This document shows, piece by piece, positions 12,306-23,390 of a stretch of 64,000 nucleotides of DNA (positions are counted from its first letter, which is position 1; each line of letters begins with the position of its first letter). The notes below the pieces were generated by a model. It worked only from the letters and a program-made list of their open reading frames with translations, was not told where the DNA came from and made no database searches. The stretch covers positions 4,996,326 to 5,060,325 of the forward strand of contig VZQC01013302.1 of the NCBI GenBank assembly GCA_009823505.1, written 5' to 3'. Made by a program: the position numbers and the translations under genes. This DNA is from Rhizomys pruinosus (taxonomy: Eukaryota > Chordata > Mammalia > Rodentia > Spalacidae).

Positions 12306-12689
12306 TATGGCTGTTTGGCAAGGAAAACAGGCCAGGCCAGACAGAAAAGACTGCCTTTTGAGTGGTAGGTGAGAATGGTCTCAGGGACTCTCAAAAAACA
12401 CACACTATTGCCAAAGTTCTTGATTTTTCTCCCAGAATTAATACATAACCCCCTACTGCTGAATACAGGACATACTTTAGATACATGGAACAGCAACTGA
12501 CCTGGGAACCTTCTACCTGAAAAGTAGGTCTCACAATCCTAGATGATAATATTCAAGCTGCTAAAGGAGAATATTAGTCACTGGCCCAATGCACATCTAA
12601 AGCTTAATAACCAGAACAACCTGCACAGCAAGCTACCTCTATTGGTGCAACAGTGGCAATGTTATCTAGGGAGTAACCAGTATGTACCT
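11971..12689. other. Intergenic, includes (TA)n at 12271-12308
   Basis: A 143-codon open frame on the minus strand (12065-12496) runs through the TA repeat and shows no domain, signal or codon bias. I regard it as chance. Confidence 0.5.
12271..12308. repeat. (TA)n microsatellite
   Basis: A TA run is followed by ACAC and a short second TA run. Confidence 0.95.
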
Positions 12690-13675
12690 AATTGGACTTA
12701 AAACCCTCTCAATGGGATTGAGTAGATGAGTGGCACTGTAAACACAACCAAACACACATGGATCGAGAAGACACAGATCCTAGACAAAAATCCTGCCTCT
12801 ATCATATCTCTAGACAAATGAAATTTCTTAAGGTAAGCTAAACATGGAACCTTATATTTACAGACAAACATACCATGCACCACTCATCAAGTAAGCTTCT
12901 TTTGGGAAGAGATAGAGAGTAATTCAGAGTTCCACAACTACTCAGGTACAGAGAATATGCCTGAAGGATAACATGCCTGGGTGACACATGTACAGTTGAA
13001 CCTCTGCACCTAAAACTCATGGTACATAGCAGAGAGAAGGATGGAGAGAAAAGTAATGCATCCCACCACCATCACCAGTAAAGCTTCTTTATACAACAGA
13101 GTGTGATGCATACAGAAGGCCATAACATACCAAGTTTTAAATAACAAGAGATGTCAAAGTATGTGTCCCTGGGTAGATATCCTGTATTGAATCTTTCATA
13201 CCCACAGTTCAAGATACATTTTGTAAGATGGGGAACAAAGATTGTAACAGTCTAGGCTGGTTAATGAATATAGGGTAGAAGAGGCTTTCATATTATTGGA
13301 ATCCTGAACATGTGAACTTATGGCAATGGTGGCATGGAACGCAGGACTCACAATGACTCAATTAAACAAGGGTCCAGAGGGGAGGAGAGAAATGAGAGGG
13401 GTGGTGCTAGTCTTAGACTCATACATACTGGAGACCGAATGCTACTGTGTGAACAAGAGTATGCCTTGCTTAGTATCTCTAGATGGGCTGACTAGACTCC
13501 AGCTTATGAATTTGCACTTAAGAACATATGGTCACAAATTCTTGAAAGGATACGCAAAAATTCTTGAAGGGATAGGACTTACCATGTATAGAGGAATACA
13601 TGAGGTCTGTTGGGGGCTGGAGAAACATGGATAGGGGAAGAGATATACATTTTTATCTCATTTTATGTAGATTCG
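12690..13675 (+). mobile_element. L1/Lx 3' UTR segment
   Basis: It shares GGCACTGTAAACACAACCAA, TCTCTAGACAAATGAAATTT, AACATACCATGCACC, AGATTGTAACAG and GCTGACTAGACTCCAG with 35605-36955, and its 3' half with 3695-4465, in the same order. It is an interspersed family member in sense, most likely an Lx-type LINE 3' UTR. Confidence 0.6.
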
Positions 13676-13689
13676 TGTAATACCTGCAA

Positions 13690-13847
13690 GAATGTAAGCA
13701 CAGTCATATTCTACAAATGGGGATCAGAAGAATGCTTTTGTAGTCATAGGCCATAGTTAGCCTCCCTGTGGGTGCTGGGAACCAAACCCATATTCTTTGC
13801 AAGAACAGGCATTGCTCTTAACGTTTCAACCATCTCCCAGCCCCAAT
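13690..13847 (-). mobile_element. B2-type SINE fragment
   Basis: Antisense B2 head: TGTGGGTGCTGGGAACCAAA, then CATTGCTCTTAACG and CCATCTCCCAGCCCC. Confidence 0.75.
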
Positions 13848-13903
13848 ATTTTTTTAAAAAAGAAAATAAATCAGTAACCATCGATAATAAAATTTCAAAG
13901 AAA

Positions 13904-14058
13904 ACTGGGCATGTTGCTGCATGCCTTTAATCCCACCACTTCAGAGGCAGAGGCAGGTGGAATTCTGAGTTTAAAGCCAGCTTGGTCTAAATAGTGAGTT
14001 CCAGAATGGCTAAGGCTACAGGGAGACCCTGTCTCAAAGAGACCAAAAAAAAAAAAAA
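13904..14058 (+). mobile_element. B1 SINE
   Basis: Full-length B1 in sense: CTGGGCATGTTGCTGCATGC, GAGGCAGAGGCAGGTGGA, GGAGACCCTGTCTCAAAGAG and an A-tail of 14. Confidence 0.92.
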
Positions 14059-14559
14059 CAAAAGAAAATAATAAACATTGAATATCATTTGTGTATTTTA
14101 AATTAAAAATAAATGTCAATAGTTATATAACATTGCACTGAGCATACAATATTTGTAGTATTTTTGAATTTTACATGATAAAGATTATTATTTCAAATAG
14201 ATGCATGCTTTAAAACTTTATCTAACTCATTGTTAGTCATTTGTTAATTAGCCATGTACCAGCACTTAATTATTGCTTATAATATACATAATTAATCAAA
14301 TTGAAAAGACAACTACAATGAATGACTGAATAAATATTCCCTCAATTAAGTCATAAAATTAAAACAAATATATAAACAGATACTCTGTAACTCCAATCAT
14401 TATGTTAAAAGAAATCCAAGCTAAATGTGTAATCACTGTATTTCTGAAAATTGTTATTATCACCCAAAATAATAATGTATAATGAAGAATGTTGAAGGTA
14501 CAGAAACTTTCAAAGCTTATTTAATTAGATAATTTTATGTTACTGTGAAAAATAGAACA
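14059..14559. other. AT-rich intergenic DNA
   Basis: No feature is recognised. Confidence 0.4.
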
Positions 14560-14795
14560 CAAAAATAACCCAAGGAAAGGTTTATTTTGGATGACAGATG
14601 CAGCCCACATTCTGTCATTTCATAAATGTCATTGTGACAGGAGAAGAAAGCATCTGGTCACTTTGCATTTACTGGAAAAGCAGAGAGTCATTAACATTGG
14701 CTATCATCATATTCTCCTTTTATTCAGTTCACTAATCCAGCCTATGGAGGGTTTTACCCACCTTTAGGGTGTCTTCCCATCTCAGTTAATGAATC
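14560..14795 (-). mobile_element. Diverged interspersed repeat with TTACTGTGAAAAATA terminus
   Basis: It starts with TTACTGTGAAAAATAGAACA and AGGAAAGGTTTATTTTGGAT. This is the start of a common rodent repeat related to the copies at 28150, 38893 and 52990. It is too diverged for a firm family name. Confidence 0.4.
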
Positions 14796-14799
14796 TAGA

Positions 14800-15470
14800 C
14801 CTATTTTCCCATAAGAATGCCCAGCATGACTTCAAGTAGATAATTTGTATCCCGATGGGCTGACTGACATTCAATACTAACCACTGTACTTCTTAACATT
14901 TGGATATATGTGAAAATATAAAAAGTTGAATTCACTATGGAAAACAGTCCTTGGATTTCACAAAACAATTTAAGTAAACCTATGATATGACAAAAACGTC
15001 TTGTCCTGGGTAAATAGCTAATGGACTTGAAATCATAACAATGTAAGTCTGTCAACAATATCCTGTTATTTGCAACATTATTTACAATATTTAACACCCT
15101 AATTAACATGGAAATTTAAAAGGGTAAATTTTGGTACATCTAAGAAATTATTGAGATTTTGGAAAGGAATGCTCTGATGTGAAGTATGGCTGAATTTTAA
15201 AGGCATATTGTTAAATCTATTATGTAGTAAGAGCAGATAAATACTACATGATTCTACTTATATCAGATATCAAGAATTAATCTCCTAGAAAGGCAGAGTG
15301 GAACACTGGTTACTGGCAAGTTATATGTTAGCAAAACATGGAATTGCTGTTGAGAGGGTGTAAACATATAGTTACAAAAAACAATTTCTAGACATATGCT
15401 ACACCAGATTGTTCTATGTTTAATAGTGTATTGTACATTTAAATTTGTTGAGCTTAGACATAATTTGAAT
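14800..15470 (+). mobile_element. Ancient L1 (L1M-type) 3' end
   Basis: The ORF2-tail landmark GGAAAACAGTCCTTGG is followed by a GCAACATTATTTACAATAT block, GTAGTAAGAGCAGATAAA, CTACATGATTCTACTTATAT, AACACTGGTTACTGGCA and GTGTATTGTACATTTAAA. This is the order seen in old mammalian L1M 3' ends. It predates the rodent-specific elements around it. Confidence 0.75.
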
Positions 15471-16057
15471 ATTCTTGCCAGTATAAAATAATACAGCAAT
15501 AGCACATAGGAAATTGTAACTGATGTCTCCAAATAAAAATATTCCTACTGAAAGCAGTAAGAGAATGGTGTGACTATTTACAGATAAACAAAGGATAATG
15601 CAACCAGTAAATAAGGAAGTAATCTCCAAGAATAAATATGGAAAAGCAGCTAAGTGGACGAGGACACAATACTTGGAATATGAAATATTTCCTTATACTT
15701 CCTACATGATACTTTGCCTATCTAAGAGCATGCTAATGGGAATGGTAAAGACAAAACAAAATGATTTTGAGATAATATTCTAAAAGCAAAAGCTGGTAGC
15801 AGTCTTCCCACTAAATATCTTGACATTGCCTTATTGTAAACATATTATCCATATAAAAAGTAAGTACTAGTTACTTATGAAACTATTTGACACCTAAATA
15901 TAGTAATAAAGAGAAATGAATATTTTCAAAACACATGTATTCTGCCTCAGTAAGTGACAAACTTGGCTTAAAAGTTGAATTCCTGCTAGTGTATTTGGTT
16001 TTCTAATTTAGTAAAAAACCACATAATTCATAATTTATAACTTACTGATTTACTAAT
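15471..16057. other. AT-rich intergenic DNA
   Basis: Nothing recognised. Confidence 0.4.
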
Positions 16058-16348
16058 TGTGGTTTGGCCTGGTCATTTTCATGGTGGGCCATGCAGAAAG
16101 CATGCATGGGAAAGCACAGCACACAGACATATGGTAAGGTATAAATCCAAACACAGAATGGTGTTTTCTTCAAATGCAACAGTTCATTATATAGGCAGTG
16201 TGACATCACCTCCCAGGGGTCAATCCCAGACTCTTGCATATCACAATTGTGGGCGAAGCCAATTAGGTCCTGTGATTCTCACTTGTGCCTTTGATGTGTG
16301 CTGGCTGGAAATGTTAGTCCATGCATACCTAAACTAAAACCAGGTACA
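16058..16348 (-). mobile_element. Short LTR related to the 28.6-31.2 kb element
   Basis: The minus strand starts TGTACCTGG next to a purine-rich tract (AAAGGGGGAGATGA) and ends near ACCACA. It contains a TATA-like CCTATATAATG followed by ACATC. The plus-strand block TTATATAGGCAGTGTGACAT closely resembles TTATATAGGCAGAGTGACAT of the LTRs at 28.6 and 31 kb. I infer an LTR of a related family, with a polypurine tract upstream. Confidence 0.55.
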
Positions 16349-16640
16349 CCTTCATCTCCCCCTTTGCGTATTAGGTTTCAAGAGCTCAGATAGTATCATA
16401 GAAATAGTGGTCCCTATATTTGTTTAGCTTTGATAGACTCATTGGGCCTGACTCAAGCTGCCTATCCCTACACAGGGTCAAGGAGGGAAATGTCTCCTAT
16501 TGCCTCTGCGATGGTGGGTGGGGGTTGGGGGTGGGATTCATTATGTTCCATTTTGGGATTCTGATGGAAATTTTCATTGTAGATCGCAAAGGAAGAGCAT
16601 TTTATCCTCTGTTCCACTGTGCAGATCTGTAGTTATTATG
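16349..16640 (-). mobile_element. Probable ERV internal remnant 5' of the LTR's polypurine tract
   Basis: The sequence continues from the purine tract at 16349-16370 with no recognisable gag, pol or env frame. Assignment rests only on its position next to the LTR. Confidence 0.3.
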
Positions 16641-17403
16641 TGCAAAGTTCTTCTAAATATGTGAACATTTTGGTATAATATGTTACTTGAAAGTATGAAC
16701 TTTAAAATCATATAATCATGTTGTTTATCGATGACTACATACCCCCCAGATGTCTGCCTTCATCCATGAACATTTATTTACACATCCCACTAACTGATAT
16801 AGGAACAGATAACTAATGAACTAATGTGAGCTTACAAATAAAAAGACAAAGGGTGTTTTTCTGAGTTAGCTTGAAGAGAAGCTTTATTTCACTGCTTACA
16901 GCCTATATAAACACCTCTTTATTATTTCTTTTGCTTTCATAAGCAACATTAATGGGTGTATTTGTTCAGAAGCCCTCATGAAAAGATGCACCAGGGCCTG
17001 TTTCAAATTAACTCAATATCATCATACTGCTCAATAGTGTACCAAAATATTTAGATATCTGATTGAGAATCACTGTTTCATTCCAAGGTAAATATATTTA
17101 ACTAAATCTTATATCCGGAGTGTAATGCAAACACCTTTACACATTTTATTTTGAAATGTATCCAGCTCTTATATCATGCACTCATATTAATAACTGGGAA
17201 ACATCATATCATGTCTTTAAAATAAATATTGAATATGTGAAGTTTTGCCTTTCGTTTTAAGGTTACTGAAAAAAAAAAGGCTACTGAGACAAGTGATCAT
17301 GAACAGCTACTTTATGTCTTTACATCAAATGTGGTCATATATAATATGGGGAAGCTGAGTATACTTCTAAGTATCTACCAACACCAATGTGGAAAGTCTT
17401 TTT
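16641..17403. other. Intergenic, no feature recognised
   Basis: There is an AT-rich stretch with a short A-run at 17270. No frame or repeat was identified. Confidence 0.4.
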
Positions 17404-17418
17404 AAAAATGTAGAGAAT

Positions 17419-17637
17419 TGGGGCTGGAGAGATAGCCTAGCGGTTAAGAGCTCTTACAGAAGACCCGGCACCCACATGGCTGCTGAAAACTGTCTGAAAC
17501 TCCAGTTCCAGGGGAACTCCAGTTCCAGGGGAATCCGACACCCTCTTCTGACCTCCGCGGCATTGCACGACATGGGTGCACAGACCTACATGCAGACAGT
17601 ACATTCATCCACATACAGAAATAAAAAAAAAAGTTTA
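17419..17637 (+). mobile_element. B2 SINE with internal duplication, TSD intact
   Basis: The tRNA-derived head GGGCTGGAGAGATAGCCTAG is followed by the duplicated unit (AACTCCAGTTCCAGGGG twice, 17492-17530) and an A-rich tail. It is flanked by the direct repeat AAAAATGTAGAGAAT at 17404-17418 and 17638-17652, a perfect 15-bp target-site duplication. Part of the B-box region (about 20 nt) is deleted compared with the copy at 36335. Confidence 0.93.
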
Positions 17638-17667
17638 AAAAATGTAGAGAATGAAATGGACTCTTTT

Positions 17668-17881
17668 TAAATATTTATTTTGTTTTATGTGTATGAGTGT
17701 ACTGCTTCCATGTATGTATCCATGTTGTGCAATGCACATGAAGGTCTGAAGAGGGCATCAGATTCCTTTGGAAATGGAGATATGGATGGTTATTAGCCAC
17801 CATGTGGATGGTTGGAATTCAACCCTGGTTTTCTGCAAGAGAAGTCACTGGTCTTAACTGCTGAGCTATTTATCCACCTTT
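17668..17881 (-). mobile_element. B2-type SINE with probable TSD
   Basis: Antisense B2: GTTGTGCAATGCACATGAAG, CACCATGTGGATGGTTGGAA, CTTAACTGCTGAGCTATT. GAAATGGACTCTTTTT upstream and GAAATGAACTCATTT downstream look like a target-site duplication with two differences. It landed about 15 bp from the B2 at 17419, in opposite orientation. Confidence 0.85.
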
Positions 17882-17896
17882 GAAATGAACTCATTT

Positions 17897-18499
17897 AAGT
17901 TTTGGGTTTATCTCCAGTTCATTATAATTCTAACTTATCTTCCCATTTTTAAAATTATTTTGTAGTAAATGTTAACTTAATTCAAATTGATGTAATTTAT
18001 TAGATTAGACATTCATTTGTTTGTCTGATGGTGTTTTAGGTGATTTTAATATTTAAATTAGCAGGCTTAGTAAAACAGATAGTCATAATTCAGTGTGATG
18101 CATACAATTAGGTAATAGAAATAGAATGCTGAATCTTTATTAATCATCATTCTGTCTCCAGGTTTGAACAGAAATTTCAGCTCTACCTGGGTTTCAATTT
18201 TTATGATATTCAAACCAGAACTACCAGATCGGGTGATGTTCCTCTATTGCTTGATTGTGCAGATTTGGAGAATGTCCAGACCTATAATCATGTAAATTAA
18301 TTTTACCCTTATAATTTCTTTCTTTCTATCTCTCTTTCTCTCCTAAATTGACTCCTTCATTAGTTCTACTCTTTAGAGAACAATGGTTAGTATAATATGC
18401 TTTTCTAACATTTGAAAGTTATTAAATACATATTGATAACATATAGATCTTACTTTGAGAATTATGGATATTTTATTCTTATCACCAATTTCCTATTTT
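17897..18499. other. AT-rich intergenic DNA
   Basis: No feature is recognised. Confidence 0.4.
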
Positions 18500-19317
18500 C
18501 TTTTTTAATATTTTAAATAAAATATTTTATTGGTGTTTTGTGTGTATCATACATCATTTCTCATCCCAATTTAGACACACTCCCTTTTCCATGGCCCCCT
18601 CCCCACCTAAGTTCATGCATTCTGCCATACATGCCTTTCATCTTTTTCTCAGTCTTTTTAGTTTTTCTCTGCAGAGGTTTATTGTTTGTTTAGAGATTGA
18701 CTGTTTCAGTCAGTTCTTTGATCCAGTCTTTTTGTTGTTGTTGTGCCTTCCAATTTGTATTGCTCCAAATTATGCATATATATATCACACCTATGCTGAA
18801 ATTATGTCATCTGAAAATAAACTGTATATTATTTTCAAATCATATTTCAGGATTCACATTTTCCCTTTTAATTTTACATTACTCTAAAATATATACCCTG
18901 CACCCATATACCAAGATTACAAAGTCTGAAAATAAGTGGTCAGTTAATTCTAGATCCCGTTAAAGAATTCACATTATAACAGCATAGTTGCCTTCAGATA
19001 AAAAGAAATATAACATTAACTTTGCTCAGCATGTCTTTCAGCTAGGAATTTGGTGCTAGCATACACAAATGAAAGTTACCATTTGTCCTTTGTTTTTCTG
19101 AGACTGTGTTACTTCACTTAACATAATGGCTTCAAGTTCCATCCATTTACCTGCAAAGTTCATGATGTCATCTTTCTTTACTGCTGCATAGAATTCCATT
19201 GTGTAGATGTACCGTATTTTCTCTATCCACTCGTCAGTTGAGAGACACTTGGGTTGCTTCCAGCTCTTTGCTGTTGTGAAGAGAGCTGCAATAAACATAG
19301 ATGTGAAAAATATATCT
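18500..19317 (-). mobile_element. L1 3' end (ORF2 C-terminus and 3' UTR)
   Basis: The minus strand encodes a near-continuous ORF2 tail: an RYIYTMEFYAAVK stretch, then MNFAGKWMELE, MLSEVTQSQK and a short remainder (19056-19298). The 3' UTR extends to about 18500 and ends with the GGCAGAATGCATGAACTT block and CAATAAAATA. This is one of the less decayed L1 tails here. Confidence 0.88.
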
Positions 19318-19500
19318 GTTTATGCACTATTGCATGCATTTATGAAAGTGCACCATTGTTGTGCAAGGCCAGCAGAGGAGAGAAGAGGGTTTCATATACC
19401 CTGGAACTGGAGATACAGACAATTGTGGATGCTGGGATTTGAAATCTGATCTTCTGTAAGAACAGCAAATGCTCTTAACGCCCAAGCCATCTCTTCAATC
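19318..19500 (-). mobile_element. B2-type SINE (old)
   Basis: TGTGCAAGGCCAGCAGAGGA, CTGGAACTGGAGATACAGAC and GCTCTTAACGCCCAAGCCAT are antisense B2 blocks. It lies at the upstream edge of the L1 fragment. Confidence 0.8.
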
Positions 19501-19749
19501 AAACCAATCTATTTTTCAATTGATTCTGCAGTCCAAATGTTAACATCTGTAATCAACAATCCTTGATATATTTATGATATATTTTCTAAGAGTATAAATT
19601 GCAAATAACTGAAAAAAGTCTTCAAATAGTTTTTCTTATGAGGTCCGTACGCACTGGCAACTTACCTGAAGTGCTTTCCTGTTATTTGCATATGCAATAG
19701 TCCAAATAAACAGCTTGGGTTTGGGGCCTATATTTTAGAACATCTAGTT

Positions 19750-19750
19750 G

Positions 19751-19807
<57 letters not shown>

Positions 19808-19862
19808 GATAGATAGATAGATAGAAAGATAGATAGATGTAAAATAGATAGATGATGGATAC
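19750..19862. repeat. (GATA)n microsatellite
   Basis: About 22 GATA units contain one single-base slip and an AAAG interruption, and decay into ATAGATGATG. A frame of repeating Leu-Ser-Ile-Tyr on the minus strand is a by-product. Confidence 0.96.
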
Positions 19863-20039
19863 ATAACTATATAATAACATAATCATATACAAAGTGAAGG
19901 TGTAGTATATATAATAGGCAGAATAAATGAAAAATTATAACAAATATGCACATCATATATGATAAGAACATGAATTACTGAATTCCCTTCAAATTTTCTC
20001 TGAACAATAATTTTGCTGTGTTTCGAGTAAAGCTTGTTC

Positions 20040-20500
20040 TGCTACATAGCCATGTTGAGAGGATGTGGACCTTTCAAGGTTTGCCCTATTCATGGATATT
20101 CATTCTACAGTTTCTTATCTACACATTGCCCAGTTGTGGGTTGCTTCATGAATAACCATCTGCTGCATAAGGAAATTTCTCAGTTAAGAGTTTAGACATC
20201 CATAGTATATGGGTAAAACAATAAGTCTTTAGGAACTGGTTAAACTCTGTATCTGTGTAGCAGAAAACTAGTACTAGGATCTGCCCTATGATGAGTGAAA
20301 TTTTTCAAAAAGGTTCCTAGGCCTGGTATTAATACCAGATACAGGATCTATCATATGCAGCAGACCTTAAATCCAATTATAAAGTGGAATGTTATTCCAG
20401 GCCATTTGTTTCTGTAGGTCCTATAATTCACAGCGGAATAAGGATGATGATTAATTTTCTATTCAGATAGCGCACATTACCTCCCAGTACTCTGAAAGAA
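20040..20500 (-). mobile_element. L1/Lx 3' UTR fragment
   Basis: CACATTGCCCAGTTGTGGGT, CCATCTGCTGCATAAGG and AGTCTTTAGGA are the antisense landmarks of the rodent Lx 3' UTR. They are followed by TAGTACTAGGATCTGCCCTA and related blocks. Confidence 0.6.
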
Positions 20501-21169
20501 GTTGGCTTTTTGATGATCATTAGTCATTTTAAGATCATTTTAAGGGTGATCATAGTCACCCTTAAAAATAGCCAACATAACATTTAAGAAACAATATTTT
20601 AAAGTCTTCAGGAATGTGCTCTTTTATTGATAAATGCTTCACTTGTTCATTTACCCAACAAAATTTTCCTGTTTCTTATATTCTGGATTGGAGAATACAT
20701 ATAATACTTTGCTGCTATTAACCCGAGCATATGTTTGGGCTTTTTAGTATCCTATATTTTGAAACCTCTTTTTAATCTTTAATAATACACTATCACTCTC
20801 TTCTCTTCACTCTGTGTCTTGATTTATTAATTCTTTTCACACATATGCATAAGATTTCATTTCTTTAGGTTTTCTACCCTATAAAATTTATTTAACCTTA
20901 GGTTTGAGCAGGGATTTCTTGTCAGTGTGTTCTAAATAGTTCCCTTAAACCATACACTCTTCTTAGAACTTTAGCTGCCTACAAAATCTTACTAGATACA
21001 AGCATTTGTCTCTATCATTTTATAGCTTTAACAGGATATATAGGCCCTAAGAGATAACCTTATCTTGATATTTTACTCAATGCACATATTATTACAATGA
21101 CCCTTAATAATTTAATTTTAAATAGAGGTCTGTTACCTCAACTTACTATGGAGATGAGAAGAGGATTTC

Positions 21170-21171
<2 letters not shown>
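20501..21171. other. Intergenic, with a small hairpin at 20537-20569
   Basis: ATTTTAAGGGTGA and TCACCCTTAAAAAT are inverted about a 6-nt loop. There is no T-tract or gene context to make it a terminator. The rest was not assigned. Confidence 0.45.
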
Positions 21172-21206
<35 letters not shown>

Positions 21207-21310
21207 GTGTGTTTATCTATACATGTATATTTTATATACCTGTATATTTGTAAGATATAGATGCCCNGTGTGTGTATCTATACATAGAATGCATATATAT
21301 ATATGTATAA
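21172..21310. repeat. (AT)n/(GT)n microsatellite with an ambiguous base
   Basis: A pure AT run lies at 21172-21203, followed by degenerate TG/TA repeats to 21310. Position 21267 is an N, probably an unresolved assembly position. Confidence 0.9.
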
Positions 21311-21359
21311 AGTTATTTTCATAGACTGCTTTTGACATTTTGAACACATACTGGACTAA

Positions 21360-21510
21360 ATGAGGAGAAAAAAAAGAAACAAGATGACATAGAGTTGGTA
21401 GTGGGTATGGGGTGGATCTGAGAGTTTCTGGGGATGAATATGAACAAAATAACCTCTGTGAAGTTCTCTAATACTCATTAGAATATTTTTTAAAGGATGA
21501 GAGAATAAGA
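21360..21510 (+). mobile_element. L1/Lx 3' terminus
   Basis: GGAGAAAAAAAAGAAACAAG, GGTATGGGGTGGATCTGAGA and TGAATATGAACAAAATA match the G-rich end of Lx 3' UTRs seen at 22735 and 42330. Confidence 0.5.
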
Positions 21511-21774
21511 GTATTCTGCTTTTACTCCTTAAATTTAGAACATAATATATTCCATCAATTTCAAAAATTAAAATCTATAATATTCAATGTAAAAGTACTA
21601 ATAGGATAGCCAAACTGGAATAATTGAAATGATAAATTGATAATTGATTACAATATAAATTTGCAATAAATTACAATCACCTGAATAGAGAACATTGATT
21701 GAGGAACTTCCTTCATTGTAATTGATGCCACTGTACTCACCTGAAATCTAAGTTTAGCAGCACAGATAAAATGG

Positions 21775-21850
21775 GGCATCGCCAAAGGATGATTGATTTT
21801 TTTTTTTTTTGAACGTTCCTTCTTCCTTTAGAGTTAGAATGTTGTTGTTG

Positions 21851-21881
<31 letters not shown>

Positions 21882-22150
21882 CTCCTTCCGGATATCAGAA
21901 CAAACATGACCAGGTTTGGATTAAAGAGCAGAGGCCCTCCAAGACCCCTCCAGGTTTCTGGTCATATTGAGACTAATGAGGCATCCACACCCATGGAGTG
22001 AGCAGCGACTGGGTTTTCAGACTCTCCAATGTGAGACTACTCTGACTGCTGAAGCACTCAGCCTCAAGGAGCAAAAATCTATAGGATTCAGCTAGTTTTA
22101 CAATTTAAGTCAGGCGATTTTATTAATAATTAATTAAAATCATAACCCCC
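21775..22150 (+). mobile_element. Unassigned rodent interspersed repeat
   Basis: CTCCAGGTTTCTGGTCATAT, GAGACTAATGAGGCATCCA, GACTCTCCAATGTGAGACTA and GACTGCTGAAGC form a pattern I associate with a dispersed rodent repeat. I do not trust my memory for the name. It contains the trinucleotide tract at 21840. Confidence 0.4.
21840..21882. repeat. Compound (TTG)n(CTG)n trinucleotide repeat
   Basis: Six TTG-type units pass directly into seven CTG units. The change could arise from a single T to C founder followed by expansion. Confidence 0.95.
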
Positions 22151-22734
22151 TCAAAAAGCTGATAATGGACTTAATAGTTAGAAATTACAGTTCTTTTGTT
22201 GAAAGCAGAAGAAACAATACTTTGTGGACCTAACAGCTTATCTAAATAATGCTTTTTATCTCTTCTCAGTAAGCGTGTAAACATGGGTGTAAGTTTAGAA
22301 TGCCAACCTTTTCTCTCCCTCCAATCTCTGTCTCCCATTGCCTCTATCTCACTCACAAAAGCTGTTACCTGTGTAATGAGTCTTCAATATTTACAACTAC
22401 TTTAAAACAAGAGTTAGGCAAAAAAAAAAAAAAAATCCAGAGAAAATGAAATAATAAGCAGTTGAATTGTATTTAAGTTCATCACATTGCTACAAATCAA
22501 AACATTTAAATAGATAATTCCATAAAACTCTTTTTAAAATGCACATGCATATACTTTAATTAGCTTATATAGTGATACTTTTCCATAAGGATTTTTTTCT
22601 AAAGGCCTTGAGAGTTGGTTATCAATTCCTATACTCCCTCCTCTTCTCTGTACTCCATTTCTCACCTCATTTAACCAGTCCTAAGTCATTATTTTAATAC
22701 AAACATACATATATATGTATATTTGTAATATATA
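22151..22734. other. Intergenic, AT-rich
   Basis: An A-run lies at 22421-22435. No other feature is recognised. Confidence 0.4.
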
Positions 22735-22860
22735 ATAGAGTAGAGGGAGTTTGGTAAGGAATAATAAACGAGGGTGCAGGTATGGGAGGGGATCTAAATA
22801 TAATCAATATATATTGTATGAAATTCACTAAAATGGATAAAAGAAAATATTACCTAATAT
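22735..22860 (+). mobile_element. L1/Lx 3' terminus
   Basis: GTATGGGAGGGGATCTAAAT, then ATAATCAATATATATTGTAT and GAAATTCACTAAAATGGATA, is the standard end of an Lx 3' UTR. Confidence 0.55.
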
Positions 22861-23159
22861 TTATTTTAAGATGACAAAAACTATAAAATCATCAACCATT
22901 TAGTGCACCGTGAAGTCACGTTCCAGGATGTTATCCCCACTCACTGTAGAATAACACATTAGCAAATTAATTTTGATGTTACTTAATAAAATTGTCATTG
23001 AAAACCATTAAATGATCAGGATATATTTCACTACATTATATATGATCAAGATAAAATTCCATGCATATCTATGATGATACATGAAAAAATTGTGGAAACA
23101 TTTATAACAGAGTGAAAGTAGAATAGACAAAAGAATAGAAATTTTCTTATAATTTATCG
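22861..23159. other. AT-rich intergenic DNA
   Basis: Nothing recognised. Confidence 0.4.
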
Positions 23160-23390
23160 GTGGTGCTAGAGACATGGCTTAGTGGTTAAAATCGGTGGCT
23201 GTTCTTTAAGAGCACACTGGTTCCTTTGCCAACACCCACATGGCAGCTAAGAACTTTCTCTGAATCCAGTTTCAGGGGATCTAACACCATCTACTAAGGT
23301 TTGTGGGCATTGTACAACATCACTGCAGTTACATATATTCAGGCAATACACTCATACATATAAAATAAAATAATAAAATATTTTTAAAAA
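23160..23390 (+). mobile_element. B2-type SINE (old)
   Basis: GGTGCTAGAGACATGGCTTA, GCCAACACCCACATGGCAGC and CACTCATACATATAAAATAA define a sense B2. It is diverged and lacks the duplication. Confidence 0.85.

Noticed and set aside
12065..12496. 143-codon minus-strand frame
   Set aside because: It passes through a TA microsatellite, giving an Ile/Tyr/Val run. No domain, no promoter or splice context.
19750..19862. CRISPR-like direct repeats
   Set aside because: Tetranucleotide microsatellite with no spacers. No spaced repeat array exists anywhere in the window.
20537..20569. Rho-independent-type terminator or regulatory hairpin
   Set aside because: The inverted repeat is short and lies in eukaryotic intergenic DNA with no transcript evidence. 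It is most likely chance.
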